A stretch of DNA of 64,000 nt from Actinomadura macra NBRC 14102 (GCF_001552215.1 NZ_BCQT01000002.1:310001-374000); one strand, 5' to 3'; positions 51,386 to 60,369 are shown, counted from the stretch's first letter. Program-made: numbers and translations. The notes: a model not told the origin generated them from the letters alone.

Positions 51386-53338
51386 TCAGCTGGCGAAGCG
51401 GGCGGTGTAGGTGGCGTTGGTACCGATGGCCTGGCAGGGGCCGCCGTAGCCGTTGATGTCGAGTTCGCCGCTGGCCGAGTCGCCGGAGAAGGTGACCGTC
51501 ATGCTGCCCGCCACTGGCTGGTACAGGCAGGCGTAGATGGAGTTCCCCGAGGCGGTGAACTGGTTGAGACCTCCGGCGGCGATCCGCTCCACCGGCCGGA
51601 CGGTGACGGTGTCGCCGGACACCTCGACGGTGGCCATGTCGATCTGGGCCCCGCGCTCGGGGAAGCAGGCGGTCGTGGTGCCGAACCAGATGGCGCCCAC
51701 CTCGGGTGTCCCGGCCGGGAAACCCGAGCGCAGGCATACCTCGATCGGGTTGACGTCGTCGGTCGTGCCGACGCGAGCGACCGTGGACATCACCTGTAGC
51801 TGAGCGGTGCGCTCGAAGGCCTGCCCGCTGACGGTTCCGCTGAGGCTCACCGAGTACGTGCCCTCCTCGATGCCCGACCCGCCCTCGGGAGTGGGCGACT
51901 CCTCGGGGGACGTCGATGGGTCGGGCGCGCCGGATGTATCGGTCTCCGAGATCGTCGGCGACGGGAGGGCCGACGTGGGGGAGTTCGTCGGCGCCCCGGG
52001 CAACGTGGTGGTGCTCGACGAGGCGCCGGTGCTCTCGGACGGGCCCAGGTGCGAACGTAGGACGAAACCGCCCGCGACCACGGCGACGGTCAGGGGGATC
52101 ATCGCGAGGGCCGCTAAGCGCGGACCGCCCGGTCGGGAGCCGGATCGGCGGGCGGGAACCGGAGCGGTGCGATCGGGGAGGGACCCGGCGTCCAGGACGG
52201 GGAGGGCAGCCGTCTGTACGGTTGGCGCCCGCACATCGGTCGCCTGCACGGGAGGCCCCTGTAGGGCCGGTTGCTGCGCGGTCTGCGCGTAGGCGCTCAG
52301 CGCGCCGAGGGCGAACACGGCCTTGGGGTCGGGCGCGGTGGTAGGCGCTCGGCCCAACCTTTCGGTGATGAGTTCGGCGACCTTGGGCATCCGGGTCGCG
52401 CCGCCGGCCAGGTAGACGGCGGCCAGATCCGCGGAGGACAAGCCGGCGCGCTCGATGGCCGCCGGCAGCTCGTCGACGCTCCAGCGGAGCATCTGGTCGG
52501 TCGCGTCCTCGAACTCGGCGCGCGTGACGGTGATGGCTTCGCTGAAGCCATCGAGCAGGAGGGACGCGCCGTCCTGGTCGGAGAGCGTGTGCTTGGCCCC
52601 AACGATCTCCTGGCGGAGCAGTTCGGGGCCGTTGCGCCGCCCTGTCAGCTCTTCCCAGGCGGCGGCGTCGAGGTCTCTGGCTCGTTCCGCGACGATGCGG
52701 AGCAGGGCCTGGTCGAGGTCGCCCCCACCGAAGCGGTCGTGCCCGCCCGGCTGCTCCAGGATCTCGAACCCCTGCTCGGCGCGGCGCAGCACGGTGACGT
52801 CGAGGGAGCGGCCACCGAGATCGTAGACGGCGACGGTGCTGCCTGGCGGGGGGTCGTGGAACGCGACGACGGCCTCCGCCTCGGTGAGGAACCAGGGCCG
52901 CGGCAACCCCGCTTCGGTGGCCGCCTGGCCGAGCGGCCTCAGCTGACGCGGCCCCCAGCGGGCCGGGTAGGTCAGGACGACTCGGTCGAACTCTCCGCCC
53001 AGACCGCCCGTGGCCTTGCGTTGCCCGGCGGCGTCCAGCATGACCTGGCGCAGCAGCGCGGCGGCGAGCGTGGTGGCCGGTATGTCGCGGTCGGCGACGC
53101 GTACGGACTCGCTGGTGATCAATAGATGCCGGAGATCGTGGACGACCCTTTCGGGAAACGCCTCCGCCAGTTGCTCGGTCGGGCCGCCGGCGGTGAGTCG
53201 TCCGTCGGGTCCGACGAACACCAGCGACGGAAGGTGGCGGGAATCGGCGCCCCCTACCGGCTCGTCCAGATCATTTATGCGCGAGGCCCCCGCGGTGAAC
53301 GAATCGCCGAAGTCGATGGCCAGGATCGGTCGTCCCAT
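51386..53338 (-). CDS. Membrane-anchored Hsp70-like protein with extracellular domain
   Basis: The 650-residue protein has an Hsp70/actin-type ATPase domain at residues 1-360: AIDFGDSFTAGA is phosphate loop 1, VAVYDLGGRSLDVTVL phosphate loop 2, and AVYLAGGATRMPKVAELI the adenosine motif. There is no substrate-binding domain. A membrane helix (about residues 425-445, IPLTVAVVAGGFVL) leads to a Ser/Thr/Pro linker and a C-terminal domain of about 140 residues with four Cys, predicted outside the cell. So it could transmit an external signal to the ATPase or the reverse. It diverges from the next two genes. Such Hsp70-TM fusions are known in actinobacteria but not understood. Confidence 0.85.
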   Translation of the reverse strand: MGRPILAIDFGDSFTAGASRINDLDEPVGGADSRHLPSLVFVGPDGRLTAGGPTEQLAEAFPERVVHDLRHLLITSESVRVADRDIPATTLAAALLRQVMLDAAGQRKATGGLGGEFDRVVLTYPARWGPRQLRPLGQAATEAGLPRPWFLTEAEAVVAFHDPPPGSTVAVYDLGGRSLDVTVLRRAEQGFEILEQPGGHDRFGGGDLDQALLRIVAERARDLDAAAWEELTGRRNGPELLRQEIVGAKHTLSDQDGASLLLDGFSEAITVTRAEFEDATDQMLRWSVDELPAAIERAGLSSADLAAVYLAGGATRMPKVAELITERLGRAPTTAPDPKAVFALGALSAYAQTAQQPALQGPPVQATDVRAPTVQTAALPVLDAGSLPDRTAPVPARRSGSRPGGPRLAALAMIPLTVAVVAGGFVLRSHLGPSESTGASSSTTTLPGAPTNSPTSALPSPTISETDTSGAPDPSTSPEESPTPEGGSGIEEGTYSVSLSGTVSGQAFERTAQLQVMSTVARVGTTDDVNPIEVCLRSGFPAGTPEVGAIWFGTTTACFPERGAQIDMATVEVSGDTVTVRPVERIAAGGLNQFTASGNSIYACLYQPVAGSMTVTFSGDSASGELDINGYGGPCQAIGTNATYTARFAS

Positions 53339-53541
53339 GATGCTCCCTGAATTCCCTCGTGGCCGCCGACGATACGTGTGCCGGTCTCCGCTGGCCAATC
53401 TCCCATTCACGGTCGCATTTTCGGTGAGTTACGTTCGGCCCAAAAGAAATGATCTTCGTTGGGGCGGGAATACGCGTGACATGATTCCGTCCCGGGCGCG
53501 CGGGTCGAATGGAGCGGGCCCACTCGTCGAAAGGATCTCGG

Positions 53542-54183
53542 ATGGACGACGTCGCGGACTGGACGGTGAAGATCGCGGAGCGGGTCGCCCCGAACGAGAT
53601 CGACTTCGCCGCCGAGGTCGGCCAGGCGTACGCATCCGGAGGGAAGGCCCGCGCCGCGCTGTTCCCCCGTCCCGGGGCGGAGCCCGGCGGGTTCGGGTTG
53701 ACGGCCCTGGCCGGCGACCTTCCCGTCATCCTGCGGGCGCTGGCCGACTCCGTCGAAAGCCTGCGACCCCTGCTCGCGTCACGGGAACTGGGAAACATCG
53801 TCGCCATCGTCACCCTCGGAGTCGCGATGCGGCGCCGGAAACCCGACGACCGGAAAACGGACGATGGTAATCAATCGGACAAAAAGCAAGGTAATGGCAT
53901 CCAGCCGGCTGACGGAGCGATTGTCGAGAAACCGGACACCAGCGGCCGCGCGAAGCCGGTAGCCGCACCCGGTGACGCGAGCCACGGATCGCACAGCACC
54001 GCTGGTGGCGCCGGGCCGGAGATGGCGGCGCTGGAATCGGCTGTCCAGCAATTACGCGAGCGGCTGGAGAACGATGGGATGCCTCATCAGCAGGCCGAAC
54101 TGTACGCCTACGAACTGCTGTCCATGCTGCTGTCCGACCCCGAGGGCGGCGAGGGCTATCTCCGCCGGCTGAGGGGCGAATAA
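53542..54183 (+). CDS. Hypothetical protein, first gene of a locus with an M48-like protease
   Basis: I do not recognise the 213-residue protein. It has an N-terminal helical part (DWTVKIAERVAPNEIDFAAEVGQAY), a hydrophobic but probably soluble helix region (LPVILRALADSVESLRPLLASRELGNIVAIVTLGVAMRRRK), a polar low-complexity linker rich in Asp/Lys/Gly, and a C-terminal helical hairpin (ALESAVQQLRERLENDGMPHQQAELYAYELLSMLLSD). The ATG at 53542 follows AAGGATC. It is 5 bases before the protease gene and divergent from the Hsp70-like gene. Confidence 0.65.
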   Translation: MDDVADWTVKIAERVAPNEIDFAAEVGQAYASGGKARAALFPRPGAEPGGFGLTALAGDLPVILRALADSVESLRPLLASRELGNIVAIVTLGVAMRRRKPDDRKTDDGNQSDKKQGNGIQPADGAIVEKPDTSGRAKPVAAPGDASHGSHSTAGGAGPEMAALESAVQQLRERLENDGMPHQQAELYAYELLSMLLSDPEGGEGYLRRLRGE

Positions 54184-54188
54184 TTCGG

Positions 54189-55412
54189 ATGAGGCGGACA
54201 CCGGCGGGCGGGATCCTGCCACCGTGGATCTGGCTGTTCTTCACCCTCTATCTCATCTGGGGGCTTCGAGGCCAGATCGGCAACGCGCGCCGGTGGATCG
54301 ACGCCTTCAGCGGAGACGGCGACTACGCGCCCTTGGTGGGGCGAACGTCGTTGACCTTGCTGAGGCTGTTCGTGGTGGTGGAACTGCTGCCCATCGCAAT
54401 GCTCGTGGCGGGCGTCCTCAGCGTGGCGTTCCCCGCCCTACGGGCCCGCTGGGTGGAATGGAGGCTGGAACTCTGGCCCGCGGACGACCGTCCCGTCATC
54501 GCGGAGATGCAGCGGTTCGTCGACGGCTACGCGCCCGGCACTCAGTTGCGCTTCACCCTGAGTGCCAAGCGGCTGGCCCGTGCCTACCCGGCGGGACGGC
54601 GACGGGCCCGCATCGCCGTTTTCCGGCCACTGGTCACCGTGTGGCGCGAAGACCGGCGTGCGGCGGAAGCGATACTCCTGCACGAGATCGCTCACATCCG
54701 TCAAGGCGACTACCTGGTGGTCGGGCTCGGCAGCCCCTTCCTGTGGCTGGTCGGCACATGGGCGCCGCTGTTCGTGCTGCTGGGTCTGCTGCCCATCCTG
54801 ATCTACTTCGTGATCGCTCCGCACGCCCTGGCCACGGTCGTCAGCGCCCAGGTCGTCCTGCTGTCGACCCGACCGATCCGGCTGCTGATCCTGCCGGTGG
54901 TCGCGCTGTGGCTGTCCGAGCTCAGCGCCGATCGCCTGCCCGCCCAGGTCCTCGGCCCCGACGTCCTGCGGCGGGGCCTGGAGCAGGGCAGCCGTCCCAA
55001 GCTCCGCTCGCTGCTGTCCCACCCTCCGCGCGCCGTGCGGCGGTGGACGTCCGCTCCCCGGCCTCTCGGCACCCTGGCCCTGCTCGCGGCGTGGCCGGTC
55101 GCGCTCGTCCTCTCGCTGCTGGTCGCCTTGGCCACGGCGGCACCTGCCTTCCTCCTGATCGGCCGCTCGGCATCCGGCACCGTCGACGGCCTGATCGCGG
55201 GCATTCACACCTTCCTCGTGGACGTCCGTCCCCTCACCGCTGCCAGCATCGTGGTGCTGCTCCTATGGCCGCACCTGGTCCATGCCTGGACGCGCTGGTG
55301 GCTCCCGGACGCGCCGTCGATCCCATCCGACGGCCCGCGCGTCTACCAGGCCGCGACGTTCTTCCCGGCGGCCCTCCTGATCGCCTCCTTCGTGCCGCTT
55401 GCCGCGCCCTGA
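54189..55412 (+). CDS. M48-like integral membrane metalloprotease
   Basis: The 407-residue protein has two N-terminal helices, a cytoplasmic-facing segment with the zinc motif HEIAH (His165, Glu166, His169), further helices and ELSAD (Glu244) as probable third zinc ligand. HExxH with a distant ExxAD is the M48 (HtpX/Ste24/Oma1) pattern. Two more pairs of helices follow. M48 proteases clear misfolded membrane proteins or act in signalling. It is cotranscribed with the unknown gene upstream and lies 92 bases before the LexA-like gene. Confidence 0.8.
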   Translation: MRRTPAGGILPPWIWLFFTLYLIWGLRGQIGNARRWIDAFSGDGDYAPLVGRTSLTLLRLFVVVELLPIAMLVAGVLSVAFPALRARWVEWRLELWPADDRPVIAEMQRFVDGYAPGTQLRFTLSAKRLARAYPAGRRRARIAVFRPLVTVWREDRRAAEAILLHEIAHIRQGDYLVVGLGSPFLWLVGTWAPLFVLLGLLPILIYFVIAPHALATVVSAQVVLLSTRPIRLLILPVVALWLSELSADRLPAQVLGPDVLRRGLEQGSRPKLRSLLSHPPRAVRRWTSAPRPLGTLALLAAWPVALVLSLLVALATAAPAFLLIGRSASGTVDGLIAGIHTFLVDVRPLTAASIVVLLLWPHLVHAWTRWWLPDAPSIPSDGPRVYQAATFFPAALLIASFVPLAAP

Positions 55413-55491
55413 CCGAGGGCACGGTCCAACCGGACCGCGAGCCCTCGGCCGGCCGCGCGCTGCGGTCCCGCCGGTCCCGGCCGCCGACCTC

Positions 55492-55497
55492 TACAAT
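55492..55497 (+). promoter_or_regulatory. -10 element of a likely leaderless lexA-like mRNA
   Basis: TACAAT is a near-consensus -10 box in a region of about 75% GC, ending seven bases before the GTG chosen as start of the LexA-like gene. There is no good -35 box and no Shine-Dalgarno sequence. No SOS box (CGAAC-N4-GTTCG type) is visible near it. Confidence 0.5.
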
Positions 55498-55504
55498 TCC
55501 GTGC

Positions 55505-56167
55505 GTGGCCGCCTACGATGATCACGATGTGTTCGAGGGCCTGGACACCTCGTCCCTGCCTCCACGCCAGCAGCGGATCCTGGCCACGATCCGGGACTGG
55601 GTCGTCCGGTACGGATATCCCCCGAGCACGCGCCAGATTGGCGACGCCGTCGGCCTGCGGTCCTCCTCGTCGGTGTCGCGGCACCTGACGAGCCTTGAGG
55701 AGAAGGGCTTCCTGCGCCGCGGCGCCGCCATGACCCGGCCGATCGACGTACGGTCCTTCCTGCACGGCAGCACGGCACGACGGTCCGCCGAAGAACCGGT
55801 GAGCGTGCCGGTGGTCGGCGATATCGCCGCCGGCGCCCCGATCACGGCCGAAGAGCACGCCGACGACACCCTGTCGCTGCCCCGCGAGCTCACCGGGCGC
55901 GGCACCGTCTTCGGCCTGCGGGTGCGCGGTGACTCGATGATCGAAGCCGCGATCTGTGACGGCGACATCGTCGTGGTCCGCCAGCAACCCGAGGCGCACT
56001 CGGGCCAGATCGTCGCCGCGATGATCGATGGCGAGGCCACCGTCAAGGTGTATCGACGCCGCGACGGCCACGTCCTCCTCGAACCCCGCAACCCCGCCTA
56101 CGACGTCATCGACGGAGACAGCGCCGTCGTCCTGGGAATCGTCGTCTCGGTCCTGCGCAGCATCTGA
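55505..56167 (+). CDS. LexA-family repressor
   Basis: The 220-residue protein has a LexA winged helix (PPRQQRILATIRDWVVRYGYPPSTRQIGDAVGLRSSSSVSRHLTSLEEKGFLRR), a self-cleavage site Ala109-Gly110, and the protease dyad Ser144 (GDSMIEAAICDGD) and Lys181 (GEATVKVY). LexA represses DNA-damage genes and cleaves itself when RecA is active. The recognition helix differs from typical actinobacterial LexA (SSSSVSRHL instead of SSTSSVAHQL), and the first 20 residues are unlike, so this may be a second, special LexA. The GTG start gives a leaderless mRNA. Confidence 0.9.
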   Translation: MAAYDDHDVFEGLDTSSLPPRQQRILATIRDWVVRYGYPPSTRQIGDAVGLRSSSSVSRHLTSLEEKGFLRRGAAMTRPIDVRSFLHGSTARRSAEEPVSVPVVGDIAAGAPITAEEHADDTLSLPRELTGRGTVFGLRVRGDSMIEAAICDGDIVVVRQQPEAHSGQIVAAMIDGEATVKVYRRRDGHVLLEPRNPAYDVIDGDSAVVLGIVVSVLRSI

Positions 56168-56208
56168 TCCCTCCGCCGACAGGACCTGCGGCTCAGCGCG
56201 CAACCAGC

Positions 56209-56484
56209 GTGCAGAAGACGACCGAAACCGGCGTCCCTCAAGGACGCTTCACCGACACGAAGTTCATCACTCTGCGGCGTGGTGAGCAGATTTCGCTTGG
56301 TGGCACCGCATCCGCCACCGAGCTCGAATACCAGTTCTCAAAGGCGCCCGCCCGCTTCGAGGAGATCACTCCTAAACCAGGCGGGTCCGATGAGGTACCG
56401 CCCTGCCCGGATCTCCTGCATAAACATGACCGACAACGGCCATATGCCGATGTGGTCACACCTCGCAAGGTCGGGCGGCGATGA
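56209..56484 (+). CDS. Uncertain small ORF or remnant between lexA-like gene and exonuclease
   Basis: A GTG opens 91 codons. The first 55 have coding-like composition (TETGVPQGRFTDTKFITLRRG, written in part), the rest looks random and lower in GC. There is no good ribosome-binding site. It may be a remnant of a lost gene or chance. The 380-base interval 56168-56548 holds no other feature I can support. Confidence 0.3.
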   Translation: MQKTTETGVPQGRFTDTKFITLRRGEQISLGGTASATELEYQFSKAPARFEEITPKPGGSDEVPPCPDLLHKHDRQRPYADVVTPRKVGRR

Positions 56485-56548
56485 CGGCATCGCGATTAGT
56501 ATTCCCTGTCGATACAAGCGGAACTTGATGGTTGGGACGCGCGCTGCC

Positions 56549-57802
56549 ATGCAGAGTTACCCCTCGGATTGGGCCTTGGTCGACGTTGAGACCTCAGGGT
56601 TCCGACCTTCGGAACATCGGGTGCTGTCCATTGCATTGCTGACGATCGGGGCGGACGGGCAGGTGACGGGCGAGTTCTCGTCCCTGCTGAATCCCGGCTG
56701 TGATCCCGGGCCCGTTCATGTGCACGGGCTGACCGCACAGCGTCTGGCGGGCTCCCCCAGGTTCGAGCAGATCGCCTCCGACGTCGCCACATTTCTTGAC
56801 AAGCGCGTGATGGTCGCCCATAACGCTCGTTTCGATTACGACTTCCTGGCGCAGGAGTTCGCCCGCGCCGGGCAGCGGTTACCGGTCGACCAACGGCTGT
56901 GCACCCTGGCTCTCAATCGACGGCTGTCCCCTCCCACACCGAACATGCGCCTGGGAACGCTGGCCGCCCACTACGGCGTCGTCCAGCGCAGGGCACATGA
57001 TGCAGCGGACGACACGCGCGTCCTCGCCGGAGTGTTACGGGGCTCGCTGGCGGCGGCGGCCCGGCTCGGTCTCAGCCTCCCGCTGGTGCCCTGCCCGCCA
57101 CGCGAGGCCGTTCCGCGGACCCGGTACCCGGCTCGCGTTCCCAAGGCCGCCTGCGCCCATCGCAACCCGGGACGCCTCACCGCCGGCGGGCCGCTCGTCC
57201 AGGGCATGAAGGTGGCGATCACGGGCGACACCCGCAGGGACCGCGCCGAGCTCACGGCTCAGGCCACCACCGCGGGGCTGAACATGATGTCCACGGTCAG
57301 CCGCCACACCAGCGTTCTCGTGACCAACGTGCCGGGTTCCGCCACCGCCAAGATGCGACGCGCCCGCACCGAAGGCATCCCGATCATTGATGAGGCCACT
57401 TTTCTGCGCCTGCTACAGGACGTGCGTCCCGGCGTCCTCCACGAGCCGATGTCCGCACCGCGCAGCGCCCCTGCGCTTCAGGCCCCGCCCCCTCCACACC
57501 AGATTCGTCCCGCCACGCCGCTATCGGGACGGCGCGTGCTCGTCCTGGGCGGCTCGCATCCGCGTGCGGCCGCGACGCGGGCGCGCGTCACCGAACTCGG
57601 CGGCGCCGCCGCGGTGAACCTGTCCAACAGCGTGACCGATGTCGTCCTGCTCCCCGGTGGTGAGGCGGATCGGCGCATGCCCCGGATCCAGTCGCTCGTC
57701 CTGCCGGTGCACGAGGAGTCCTGGCTCGACGCGCCGACGAGCGCACCCCCTGCCGAACACGGGACGACGCCGAAACCTCGGCTCGCAATCCGGGCGTCCT
57801 GA
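56549..57802 (+). CDS. DEDDh 3'-5' exonuclease with two BRCT-like domains
   Basis: The 417-residue protein has an N-terminal DnaQ/RNase T-type exonuclease: ALVDVETSGF with Asp12 and Glu14, VAHNARFDYDFLAQEF with the second Asp, and AHDAADDTRVL with the His-Asp pair. Two BRCT-like domains follow: MKVAITGDTRRDRAELTAQATTAGL (about residues 210-285) and RRVLVLGGSHPRAAATRARVTELGG (about residues 325-400). It is likely a DNA repair or damage-response nuclease. An ATG seven codons upstream (56528) is an alternative start. It follows the LexA-like gene, which may control it. Confidence 0.88.
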   Translation: MQSYPSDWALVDVETSGFRPSEHRVLSIALLTIGADGQVTGEFSSLLNPGCDPGPVHVHGLTAQRLAGSPRFEQIASDVATFLDKRVMVAHNARFDYDFLAQEFARAGQRLPVDQRLCTLALNRRLSPPTPNMRLGTLAAHYGVVQRRAHDAADDTRVLAGVLRGSLAAAARLGLSLPLVPCPPREAVPRTRYPARVPKAACAHRNPGRLTAGGPLVQGMKVAITGDTRRDRAELTAQATTAGLNMMSTVSRHTSVLVTNVPGSATAKMRRARTEGIPIIDEATFLRLLQDVRPGVLHEPMSAPRSAPALQAPPPPHQIRPATPLSGRRVLVLGGSHPRAAATRARVTELGGAAAVNLSNSVTDVVLLPGGEADRRMPRIQSLVLPVHEESWLDAPTSAPPAEHGTTPKPRLAIRAS

Positions 57803-57878
57803 ACGGTTCTTCGGCGCTTTCGCGCGAACGCCGGGCGGGCCCTGTAGCCGCCCCCGCCCGGCGTCACGACCGCTCAGT

Positions 57879-59696
57879 TCACCGCGTCCCGAGCAGGACG
57901 GACGTGGGAACCCGCGTCGCGACCGGCGGGAGCTTCGCGCCGTTCCCGGCGGCGCCCACCTGGGTCGCCATCGCGCTCGCGTCCGCCGGTCCCCGGGTAT
58001 CGAGAGCCGGCTCGGGGTCCTTCGCGAACGGCTGGATGTCGCCGACGCACACCGTGCCCACGGGCGGCAGCGTCCCGTTGACGAGGTAACCGTCGACTGC
58101 CTTCGTCACGCACGCCGACGTGCCGTAGGCGGTGTGCCCCCAGCTGTCACTGGACAGCAGCCGGCTGTTGGGCAGCAGCTTGCTGGAGGAGACCGCGTCG
58201 ACGTAGTTCGTAGCCGGGTCGTAGTAGTTCCCGACGAACAGGACGGGAGCGTTCGTCCGCCGGTTGAAGGGACCGGTGTAGGCGTCCTCGTCGCGGACCG
58301 TCCAGGCGTCACCGGCGCACTGGACGCTGCTCCAACCCCACGCACGCCCGAAGTAGGGGGCCCGCTTGTCGGACGCCGCCGTCAGCGCCGGCCAGTTCCC
58401 GGCCTTCTTCGGGTGCAGGCCGTCGGTGCAGACGACGCTGCTGAACGCATCGAGGGAGTTGTCATAGGGGAAGTCCAGGATCTTCTGCGCGGACTTCTTC
58501 TGCTGCTCGACCTCGGCTCGGCGCTGCGCGATGCGGGCGGCGAGGGCCTTGCGCGCCGCGGCCGCCTCCGCCGCCGTCGAGGTGGACGAGGTCGCCTTCC
58601 ACAGGTCGGTGACCATGGCGTCGACGATCTCGTAGCCGTCCGGGAGGTACAAGAAGCCGAGCATGCCGCCGATGAGGTCGGCGTAGGTGACCTTCATGCC
58701 GTCGATGTCGGCGGGCTTCGTCTTGAGCCGCTTGGCGAGGACATCGAAGTTCTTGACGGGATCTCCGTATGCCGCGAACTGGCACTTCGTCTTGCCCGCC
58801 TTGCCGCAGCGGACGAGGATCTCCCTCAGCGCCTTGTAGGCACCGTCGGCGGACAGCAGCCGGTCGTCCAGAGTCTGGTCCGCGGTCTTGGGGGTGCCGG
58901 TCCAGGAGACGGGGTTGATGACACCGTCCACGGCCGAGACGCGCAGCCGGTCGGGGAACATGTTCGCGTAGTACTGACCGAGCGCTGTGCCGTAGCTGAA
59001 GCCCAGGTAGGACAGTGTCTTGTCGCCGACCGCGCGGCGCAGGACGTCCATGTCGCGCGCCGCCTGAGCGGTGGACATCGCGCCCGCCAGCTTCTTGCCG
59101 GTCGTCGAGCAACCCTTGCCGAGAGCCTTGGCCGACTTGATGTAGGCCGCCTCCTGCTTCGCGCCGACCGGGAACGCCACATCAAGCCCCGCCAGCGCGA
59201 GCGTCTGGTCCTTGGTGGACTTGAAGCAGGCGACGTTGTCGCTGAAGCCGATGCCGCGGGGGTCGAAGCCGACGATGTCGAAGCGGTCGAGGACGTCCGC
59301 GCCGAGGAAGTCGGGCGCCTGGTAGGCGAGAGCGGTGCCCTGGCCGCCGGGCCCGCCCGGGTTGACGAACAGGCTGCCGATCCGCTTCTTGGCGTTCCGT
59401 GCCTTGATCCTCAGAACGGCGATCTCGGTGGTCGCGCCCTTGGGATCGTCGTAGTCCAGGGGGAGCCGGACGGTCGCGCACTCGGCGTTGCCGTAGCACT
59501 TGTACCAGCCGAGCTTCGGAGTGGGCACGCTGTCGACCCGCTTCTGCTCGACCGGGCTCGTCGTGTCGGCGGCCCGGACGCCGGCGGCGCCAGGGTCGGC
59601 GAGGGCGGTGACGACTAAGGCGGGCACGAGCGTCGCCCCGGCAACGCCGGCTGCGAGGATCCTGTGTCGTGCGAGGATCCTGTGTCTAGGGCGCAT
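57879..59696 (-). CDS. Secreted TAP-like alpha/beta-hydrolase (tripeptidyl aminopeptidase type)
   Basis: The 605-residue precursor has a signal peptide (ILAAGVAGATLVPALVVTALA), then an alpha/beta-hydrolase: GSLFVNPGGPGGQG near the oxyanion site, LGFSYGTALG with the nucleophilic Ser, NYYDPATNYVDA with the Asp and DSWGHTAYGTSACV with the His. The C-terminal TAP segment with conserved Cys matches secreted tripeptidyl peptidases of streptomycetes, which release N-terminal tripeptides. RHRILA is duplicated at the start by a 16-base tandem repeat. The ATG at 59696 is chosen because of the signal peptide. Confidence 0.9.
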   Translation of the reverse strand: MRPRHRILARHRILAAGVAGATLVPALVVTALADPGAAGVRAADTTSPVEQKRVDSVPTPKLGWYKCYGNAECATVRLPLDYDDPKGATTEIAVLRIKARNAKKRIGSLFVNPGGPGGQGTALAYQAPDFLGADVLDRFDIVGFDPRGIGFSDNVACFKSTKDQTLALAGLDVAFPVGAKQEAAYIKSAKALGKGCSTTGKKLAGAMSTAQAARDMDVLRRAVGDKTLSYLGFSYGTALGQYYANMFPDRLRVSAVDGVINPVSWTGTPKTADQTLDDRLLSADGAYKALREILVRCGKAGKTKCQFAAYGDPVKNFDVLAKRLKTKPADIDGMKVTYADLIGGMLGFLYLPDGYEIVDAMVTDLWKATSSTSTAAEAAAARKALAARIAQRRAEVEQQKKSAQKILDFPYDNSLDAFSSVVCTDGLHPKKAGNWPALTAASDKRAPYFGRAWGWSSVQCAGDAWTVRDEDAYTGPFNRRTNAPVLFVGNYYDPATNYVDAVSSSKLLPNSRLLSSDSWGHTAYGTSACVTKAVDGYLVNGTLPPVGTVCVGDIQPFAKDPEPALDTRGPADASAMATQVGAAGNGAKLPPVATRVPTSVLLGTR

Positions 59697-60207
59697 GTGG
59701 TTCCCTTCGTGGGGATCGATTACCTTCCCGCGCAAGGCGGGGATTGGTCCCACTGATTCTTGTTTGCGCCACTTGTCGCGTGATCCACCAGCGGACTCGA
59801 CATCCGCCAGGGAAGATCATTCCGAAGACCGATTGACGTCCTCCCAGCGGTGGACCGGGAGGCCAATGCGGTCGCCAAGATCCCCTTTACGGACGCTGTC
59901 TCGACGTCGTTCGGGCCGCCGCCAGGAGCGTCCCGCCGTCCGCCGCGACCAGGGCAGATCGTCCTCGACGGCCAAGGACCGGTACCGGTCGGTGGTGCGG
60001 CGCGAACGCACGCGGGTGGTCATCGACGACCCTGCGTTCCGACACCGTTCCAGACCGGCCTCGGGAAGCCGGGCCGCGAGGCGTGGATCGCGCAGCGCGC
60101 CCTCGCCGCCGGCGGCCTCTCGACCTCGCACCGGCGGGTCACTCTGGCGAGTGTCCGGCGCATCAGTCTCTGGAGTCACAGAAGACTGACCCTGAAACAC
60201 GAAGAAC
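59697..60207. other. Gene-free region upstream of the TAP hydrolase
   Basis: Several frames are open on both strands but none has a start with a ribosome-binding site or a recognisable product. The region separates the hydrolase promoter from the tRNA terminator. I see no clear operator. Confidence 0.4.
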
Positions 60208-60230
60208 CCCGGAGCTTGCTGCTCCGGGGC
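60208..60230 (-). terminator. Terminator of tRNA-Leu
   Basis: CCCCGGAGC at 60208-60216 pairs perfectly with GCTCCGGGG at 60222-60230 around five bases. On the minus strand TTCTTCGTG follows the stem. It lies 57 bases downstream of the tRNA. Confidence 0.75.
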
Positions 60231-60286
60231 CTGTTCCGTCACTGTGGGAGTACGAGCTTCGCTGATACCCCTAGGTATGTGTTGTG

Positions 60287-60369
60287 TGGGCGAGGAGGGA
60301 TTTGAACCCTCACATCCTTTCGGACACACGGACCTGAACCGTGCGCGTCTGCCGTTCCGCCACCCGCCC
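60287..60369 (-). tRNA. tRNA-Leu (anticodon CAG)
   Basis: The minus strand folds into a class II tRNA. The acceptor stem GGGCGGG pairs with CTCGCCC, the D arm has GGCGGAACGGCAGACGCGC, the anticodon loop is TTCAGGT with CAG at the centre, a long variable arm follows (GTGTCCGAAAGGATGT) and the T arm is GAGGGTTCAAATCCCTC. CCA is not encoded. The long variable arm and anticodon fix leucine (CUG codons). Confidence 0.97.

Noticed and set aside
59817..60280. Open frames on both strands between the TAP hydrolase and tRNA-Leu
   Set aside because: They run through the tRNA or its terminator, have no ribosome-binding site and no recognisable product.
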